This document shows positions 13,258 to 16,565 of a stretch of DNA of 16,565 bases, in pieces. Positions within the stretch are counted from its first letter, which is position 1. The number at the start of each line of letters is the position of its first letter. The DNA lies in contig OMVW01000036.1 in NCBI GenBank assembly GCA_900314595.1, positions 1 to 16,565 on the forward strand, written 5' to 3'. Position numbers and translations under genes: made by a program. The notes beneath the pieces were generated by a model. That model did not search any database. It saw nothing but the letters and a program-made list of their open reading frames with translations, and was not told the origin of the DNA. The stretch comes from an uncultured Dialister sp. (GTDB lineage: Bacteria; Bacillota; Negativicutes; Veillonellales; Dialisteraceae).

Positions 13258-13286
13258 AGCAATGCTTTACTTTTGCTTACATTATA
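13258..13286 (-). promoter_or_regulatory. Promoter -10 box and possible operator of the antitoxin gene
   Basis: A minus-strand TATAAT lies at 13281-13286 with no good -35. Just downstream, AGCAA (13258-13262) and TTGCT (13273-13277) form a short dyad, a plausible but unproven autoregulatory site for a ribbon-helix-helix antitoxin. Confidence 0.45.
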
Positions 13287-13427
13287 CTATAATTATGCAG
13301 AATTTAATAGACTGACACCTGCACTTTATCCTGAAAATTCAACTCTGCTAAAGCATTGGGCGGATCATTTTGCCAAAGGGAACGGTCGCAGATTTCTGTA
13401 CAAATGGTAAAAGCAAAGGAGGCAGGT

Positions 13428-13592
13428 ATGGACAAAGAAGAAATCAGAAATAGACTTTTGATGGAATCAAAAAGCCCGCTTCCTCACCGGAGCGGGTTTT
13501 CTGACGGGCATGATTCATTCTGCAGCTGCAAAACTTATCAAAAGACCGGTGAATCCTCCTCGTCTTCGTCTTCTTCATCGGGACGGTCGTAG
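13428..13592 (+). CDS. Possible small ORF with a strong ribosome binding site
   Basis: ATG at 13428, five bases after AGGAGG, opens a 54-residue frame (MDKEEIRNRLLMESKSPLPH...). The first 15 residues look like a real charged helix. After that the frame runs through the hairpin at 13466-13500, and its serine-rich end is only the antisense of the acidic tail of the gene on the other strand. It could be a short leader peptide, the stub of a lost gene, or chance. I see no promoter. The stretch 13287-13427 holds nothing else I can name. Confidence 0.25.
   Translation: MDKEEIRNRLLMESKSPLPHRSGFSDGHDSFCSCKTYQKTGESSSSSSSSSGRS
13466..13501 (-). terminator. Terminator of the repeat-protein gene (probably bidirectional)
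   Basis: CCCGCT (13475-13480) and AGCGGG (13491-13496) form the core stem. On the minus strand it is followed by CTTTTTGATT, on the plus strand by TTTTCTGA. It lies about 40 bp after the minus-strand stop at 13538. Confidence 0.7.
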
Positions 13593-13930
13593 TAGATGGT
13601 ATCCCCTATTTTTGTGGCTTCACTTCCATCACTGCCGTAGAGGGTATCGCCGATTTTCGTATAACTGGTACCGTCACTGCCATAAACGGTATCACCTATA
13701 TTCATATAGCTTTTTCCATCGCTGGCGTATGTGGTATCTCCATAGGTGGTATAACTGGTGCCGTCGCTTTTATAGACCGTATCTCCAATGCGGGTATAGC
13801 TGTCCCCATTGCTGTCATAGGCCGTATCCCCAATCATGGTGATGGTCCCGGATTCAGCAGAAGAAATATTTCCAAGGCACAGGACAAGCGCAACGGCCAG
13901 CAAAATTTTTGAAAGGCTCACAGAAATCAC
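13538..13930 (-). CDS. Secreted protein of 15-residue IGDT-SDG repeats, unknown function
   Basis: 130 residues. Residues 1-26 form a signal peptide (hydrophobic ILLAVALVLCLG, probable cleavage after SSA). Residues 33-107 are five 15-residue repeats of consensus IGDTxYxSDGxSYTx, and a sixth begins at 108 before an acidic tail (DEEDEDEED). The alternating hydrophobic/turn pattern suggests a beta structure with regular turns. Similar IGN/IGDT-YGSDG proteins are common as uncharacterised exported proteins in unrelated bacteria; no function is known to me. Start is uncertain: GTG at 13928-13930 is very close to AAAGG, while a second GTG at 13919-13921 is about 11 bases away and may be the true start (127 residues). 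It follows tatD on the same strand after 39 bp and may be cotranscribed. Confidence 0.75.
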   Translation of the reverse strand: MISVSLSKILLAVALVLCLGNISSAESGTITMIGDTAYDSNGDSYTRIGDTVYKSDGTSYTTYGDTTYASDGKSYMNIGDTVYGSDGTSYTKIGDTLYGSDGSEATKIGDTIYYDRPDEEDEDEEDSPVF

Positions 13931-13943
13931 TACCTTTCCCAGG

Positions 13944-13971
13944 GCCAGCTAACGGCTAACCACTAACAACT
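13944..13971 (-). repeat. Heptamer array W4 (4 units)
   Basis: Minus-strand units AGTTGTT, AGTGGTT, AGCCGTT and AGCTGGC, contiguous with exact 7-bp period. The first unit contains two bases of the tatD stop codon (13970-13972). The array reads with tatD. Confidence 0.75.
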
Positions 13972-14746
13972 AATTCAGATGAAATACTTTCTCTGTATTC
14001 GCCAGGGCATGAAGGCGGAGTTCTTCCGGATCCACTTTCATGTAGGAAGCAAGGGTCTCCACGACGTAGGTAATATTCTGAGGTACATTCGTCCTGGGAA
14101 GATGGAAGCCTCTCGGCGTGAGGTAGGGTGCATCGGTTTCCACCATCACCCGGTCCAGAGGAAGAATGGACACGGCCTCCCGGAGGTCGTCTGCCCTGCG
14201 TTCATCGCAGATCCAGCCGGTAATTCCGATGTAGAAACCCATATCCAGCAGTTTTTCCAGGGTCTTTTTATTTCCCGTATAGCAGTGGACCACGGAAATG
14301 GGACAGAGATCTTCATGGCCTTTGAAGCAATTGATGAAATCTTCTGCCGCGTCCCTTTCATGAAGAAACATAGGCTTCTTCAGTTCTTCTGCCAGGTCGA
14401 TGAGCTTTCTGAAATAATGAAGCTGGTTTTCCTTCCTCGCATACATGTGGTCATAGTCGAGGCCTGTCTCCCCTACCGCCACGATCCGTGGATTTTTGAG
14501 GATGATTTCCCGAATCCTGTCAATATCGCTTTCCTTCGCATCGTCTGAGGCATGGGGATGGATGCCTGCCGTGCCGTATACATCGTGAGTCTTCACGAAA
14601 TCATTGACCAGTTCGTTTTCCTCATATTCCGAGCCCGTCAGGATGCATTTGATTCCCGCCTCTTCCGCGTCAGAAATAATCTTCTCCGGCTTTGGGAAAG
14701 AACGGGTGAACAGATTGAGACCTATATCGTAGTATTTTATTTCCAT
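13970..14746 (-). CDS. tatD: TatD-family metal-dependent deoxyribonuclease
   Basis: A 258-residue TIM-barrel hydrolase of the TatD family, a cytosolic metal-dependent 3'-5' DNA exonuclease linked to repair and DNA turnover. The N-terminus reads YYDIGLNL rather than DxHxH; this matches E. coli TatD itself (DIGVNL) rather than YcfH/YjjV paralogues. Other metal and active-site signatures are GIHPH (61-65), GETGLDYD with Glu93, FLHERDA with His129, VVHCYTG with His154, and ETDAPYL with Asp205. The GITGWICDERR segment is also TatD-like. No Tat translocase genes are adjacent. Start ATG 14744-14746 after AAAGCAGGT. It has a near-consensus promoter, and its stop codon overlaps a heptamer array. Confidence 0.92.
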   Translation of the reverse strand: MEIKYYDIGLNLFTRSFPKPEKIISDAEEAGIKCILTGSEYEENELVNDFVKTHDVYGTAGIHPHASDDAKESDIDRIREIILKNPRIVAVGETGLDYDHMYARKENQLHYFRKLIDLAEELKKPMFLHERDAAEDFINCFKGHEDLCPISVVHCYTGNKKTLEKLLDMGFYIGITGWICDERRADDLREAVSILPLDRVMVETDAPYLTPRGFHLPRTNVPQNITYVVETLASYMKVDPEELRLHALANTEKVFHLN

Positions 14747-14777
14747 AAAATGTACCTGCTTTCTTTACTCTGAACTC

Positions 14778-14806
14778 AGTATAGTGGGCGAAAAGAAACT
14801 CGTCAA
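14778..14806 (-). promoter_or_regulatory. Sigma-A promoter of tatD
   Basis: Minus-strand TTGACG, exactly 17 nt, then TATACT. It is the best promoter match in the window. Confidence 0.75.
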
Positions 14807-14852
14807 GAAGGCGATTATTCAGTATGGCAGCTACTGTTTAACAGGCTCACTC

Positions 14853-14880
14853 TTGAAATTTTCTTCATTTCTGATACACT
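14853..14880 (+). promoter_or_regulatory. Promoter of the relBE-type operon
   Basis: TTGAAA, a 16-nt spacer, then TACACT, with the extended TG one base before the -10 (TGATACACT). Confidence 0.55.
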
Positions 14881-14890
14881 GTTTATAGGA

Positions 14891-14908
14891 TTGTATTACT
14901 TGTATTAC
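14891..14908 (+). repeat. Tandem TTGTATTAC repeats, possible antitoxin operator
   Basis: Two perfect, adjacent 9-bp copies of TTGTATTAC lie just after the predicted transcription start and before the AAGGAGG ribosome binding site. Direct repeats at this position suit binding by a ribbon-helix-helix antitoxin. Confidence 0.5.
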
Positions 14909-14922
14909 ACAAGGAGGTCATT

Positions 14923-15147
14923 ATGAGTACGATTTCGCTTAGAGTCAGTGATGATGAAAACAAACTCATTCAGGCCTATGCAGCAGCCAATAATTTAAGT
15001 CTTTCCGCTTTTATTCGCGGTGCCGTTCTGGATAAAATTGAAAATGATATGAGAATGGACGAGGCCCGAATTCTTCATGCCCGTGAACTTATGAAGAAAG
15101 AAAAAATTTACGACCATGAAGATGTCTGGAAGGAGCTGGGCGTCTGA
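14923..15147 (+). CDS. RelB-like ribbon-helix-helix antitoxin (DUF6290 type)
   Basis: A 74-residue protein. MSTISLRVSDDENKLIQAYA is the beta strand and first helix of a ribbon-helix-helix DNA-binding domain, and NNLSLSAFIRGAVLDKIE completes it. The remaining helix and the charged C-terminus (HEDVWKELGV) would bind the toxin. AAGGAGG lies five bases before the ATG. The stop TGA shares one base with the ATG of the toxin gene (TGATG), the usual coupling of type II pairs. The gene probably represses its own promoter through the adjacent direct repeats. Confidence 0.9.
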   Translation: MSTISLRVSDDENKLIQAYAAANNLSLSAFIRGAVLDKIENDMRMDEARILHARELMKKEKIYDHEDVWKELGV

Positions 15148-15416
15148 TGTTTCAGATCAAATTCTCTGAACATGCGGTCAAAGAGCTAAGGAAGTTGGAT
15201 AAGCCTATAGTCCGGGTTATTAAAAACTGGGTAATAAAAAATCTGGTTGATACCACGGACCCAAGGATGCAAGGCAAAACCCTGACTGGAAATGTAAAAG
15301 GAATATGGCGCTATCGCCTTGGAGATTATCGGCTCTTTGCTGAAATACATGACGAAGACCTAATTATTTTCCTCTTCGAAATAGCTCACCGGAGAGAAGT
15401 ATACAAACGTCAATAA
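15147..15416 (+). CDS. RelE/ParE-superfamily toxin
   Basis: An 89-residue toxin of the RelE fold. MFQIKFSEHAVKELRKLDKP is the first strand and helix. The core GKTLTGNVKGIWRYRLGDYRLFAEI and the end IAHRREVYKR carry the Lys/Arg and Tyr positions used by ribosome-dependent mRNA interferases, so it looks active, unlike the YafQ-type toxin 2.2 kb away. Start ATG 15147-15149 overlaps the antitoxin stop. No terminator follows; the hydrolase start region begins only about 25 bp after its stop, so read-through transcription is likely. Confidence 0.9.
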   Translation: MFQIKFSEHAVKELRKLDKPIVRVIKNWVIKNLVDTTDPRMQGKTLTGNVKGIWRYRLGDYRLFAEIHDEDLIIFLFEIAHRREVYKRQ

Positions 15417-15448
15417 TTATTAAAGGCTGGTGGAAACGAAATGAAAAA

Positions 15449-16447
15449 ATGATGATGACCGCCCTGCTGGCAGGGCTGGTTTCTTTAGGAGGCAGCGCTA
15501 TGGCAGCGGATATGGTGGTCCATGTGGATTCTTCTACGGCAAAGATGGTCAGCAAGGCACAGAGTGAATTGCTGAAAGTGGATGTGAAGACGCCCCTCAT
15601 CAATCAGATTTCCAATGTGGTTTATGAGCAGGTGCCCATGCGGGGCTATCCTTCCGTCGCCATGAAGATGGATATTCTCCAGCCGAAAGCAAAGGAAAAG
15701 CTGCCGGCCATCGTTTTCGTGACGGGCGGCGGATTTATCAATGCAAACAAGGATAATGGTATCCAGCTCCGCATGCATCTGGCCGAAGCAGGCTATGTGG
15801 TCGCTTCCATCCAATATCGGGTCGCTCCGACGGCCAAATTCCCCCAGCCCCTGGAAGACGTGAAGGCATCGATCCGCTATCTCAAGGCCCATTCAGACCA
15901 GTTTGGCATCGATCCTGAAAGAGTAGGAATCGTGGGCGGCAGTGCGGGAGGCTACCTCACCGCTATGGCAGCTACCACCAGCGGGACAACCACTTTTGAT
16001 AAAGGAGAAAATCTCAATGTAACCAGTGACGTGAAAGCAGCCGTAGACCTGTACGGTCTTTCCGACCTTACCAGAATCGGTGACGATTACAGCGAAGAAG
16101 TGCAGGAGAAACATAAATCCCCCGGTGCCACTGAAGCCCTCTGGGTGAACGGTTCTGCCGTATTCGGCGGTAAAGACGGAGGAATCCTCGCTGACCGTGA
16201 AGCTGCCCTGGCAGCCAATCCGATGACTTATATTTCCAAAACCTCCGCTCCCATGCTTCTCATGCATGGTACAAAAGACATGGTCGTCTCCCCCAGCCAG
16301 ACAGACCTCCTCTTCCAGGCCCTCCGGGAACGTCAGATTCCTTCCAAACGGTACCTCGTGGAAGGGGCCGCTCATGGAGGTATCTACTGGAACCAGAAAG
16401 AAGTGCTGGATATCATCACGGAATTCTTTGATTCTTACTTGAAGTGA
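15449..16447 (+). CDS. Exported alpha/beta hydrolase (esterase/lipase-like) with irregular start
   Basis: 332 residues. A signal peptide hydrophobic core and Ala-x-Ala site (TALLAGLVSLGGSAMA) is followed by a mature alpha/beta hydrolase. Visible elements are the oxyanion loop VTGGGF, nucleophile Ser165 in GGSAGG, Asp277 in HGTKD and His309 in AAHGG. This matches the BD-FAE/HSL-like carboxylesterases that hydrolyse acyl or feruloyl esters; the substrate is unknown. The start is odd. GGTGG is well placed for an ATG at 15441, but that frame reads Met-Lys-Lys-stop; the open frame starts at 15449 without the basic n-region expected of a signal peptide. One more A in the A6 tract would give MKKMMMTALL. 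The other explanations are re-initiation, slippage or a sequencing error. Confidence 0.88.
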   Translation: MMMTALLAGLVSLGGSAMAADMVVHVDSSTAKMVSKAQSELLKVDVKTPLINQISNVVYEQVPMRGYPSVAMKMDILQPKAKEKLPAIVFVTGGGFINANKDNGIQLRMHLAEAGYVVASIQYRVAPTAKFPQPLEDVKASIRYLKAHSDQFGIDPERVGIVGGSAGGYLTAMAATTSGTTTFDKGENLNVTSDVKAAVDLYGLSDLTRIGDDYSEEVQEKHKSPGATEALWVNGSAVFGGKDGGILADREAALAANPMTYISKTSAPMLLMHGTKDMVVSPSQTDLLFQALRERQIPSKRYLVEGAAHGGIYWNQKEVLDIITEFFDSYLK

Positions 16448-16470
16448 GCAGTGATTAGCAGTTAGCAGCA
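16443..16470 (+). repeat. Heptamer array W5 (4 units)
   Basis: Units AGTGAGC, AGTGATT, AGCAGTT and AGCAGCA, contiguous with exact 7-bp period. The first unit contains the TGA stop of the hydrolase gene, and the array reads with that gene. Confidence 0.75.
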
Positions 16471-16505
16471 ATGTCATTAACTTAAGAAATTCATAAAATA
16501 GTTCA

Positions 16506-16534
16506 AGTACGCATCGAAAGGTGCGTGCTTTTTT
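16506..16534 (+). terminator. Terminator of the hydrolase transcript
   Basis: AGTACGCATC, a GAAA tetraloop, then GGTGCGTGCT form a 10-bp stem (with two G-T pairs), followed by a run of T. The last 30 bases of the window are A-rich and show no further feature. Confidence 0.85.
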
Positions 16535-16565
16535 GTGCAAAAAAGTCGAAAAAAATACGACAAAA

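Noticed and set aside
13356..13427. Upstream extension of the small ORF to a TTG at 13356
   Set aside because: No ribosome binding site there, whereas AGGAGG sits immediately before the ATG at 13428.

Overview
The window looks like a chromosomal segment of a Gram-positive-lineage anaerobe (Bacillota). The support is strong AGGAGG-type ribosome binding sites, occasional GTG/TTG starts, compact hairpin-plus-T-run terminators and consensus sigma-A promoters. The protein set and intergenic style lead me to lean towards Negativicutes (Dialister or a relative), but that is recollection, not proof. No tRNA, rRNA, CRISPR array, prophage or recognisable IS transposase is visible.

Layout. 1-1120: a repeat-rich stretch with a small DUF559 (Vsr-like) nuclease gene among copies of a hairpin-forming intergenic repeat. 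1120-3499: three minus-strand genes (cupin, HAD phosphatase, DUF362 protein). 3500-3640: a divergent promoter region. 3641-6078: a TRAM/4Fe-4S 23S rRNA uracil methyltransferase (rlmD type) and an LCM-family methyltransferase, each with its own terminator. 6100-8216: a two-gene DNA alkylation repair operon, an Ada-AraC-AlkA fusion followed by an Ogt-type methyltransferase. 8216-10857: an AAA_14/DUF4143 ATPase gene and a Fic-family gene, each preceded by a nearly identical 51-bp element with 19-bp inverted arms, so the ATPase gene sits between two direct copies. 10931-12645: a class I flavin disulfide oxidoreductase. 12661-13286: a RelB/DinJ-YafQ toxin-antitoxin pair whose toxin lacks a normal start codon. 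13428-14806: a possible small ORF, a secreted protein made of 15-residue repeats, and tatD. 14853-16534: a second, intact RelB-RelE pair and a secreted alpha/beta hydrolase whose signal-peptide start looks frameshifted at an A6 tract.

The most unusual signal is between the genes. Seven separate spacers carry short degenerate arrays with an exact 7-bp period. All can be written to one loose consensus, (A/C)G-N-N-N-T-T, with repeated words such as AGTGATT, CGTGATT and CGTTATT. Arrays 3' of a gene read with it; those 5' of a gene read against it. Two run directly into related terminator hairpins and two overlap the stop codon of the preceding gene. The other leading candidates for a second look are the ATPase/Fic inverted-repeat cassette and the DUF559 gene embedded in hairpin repeats.
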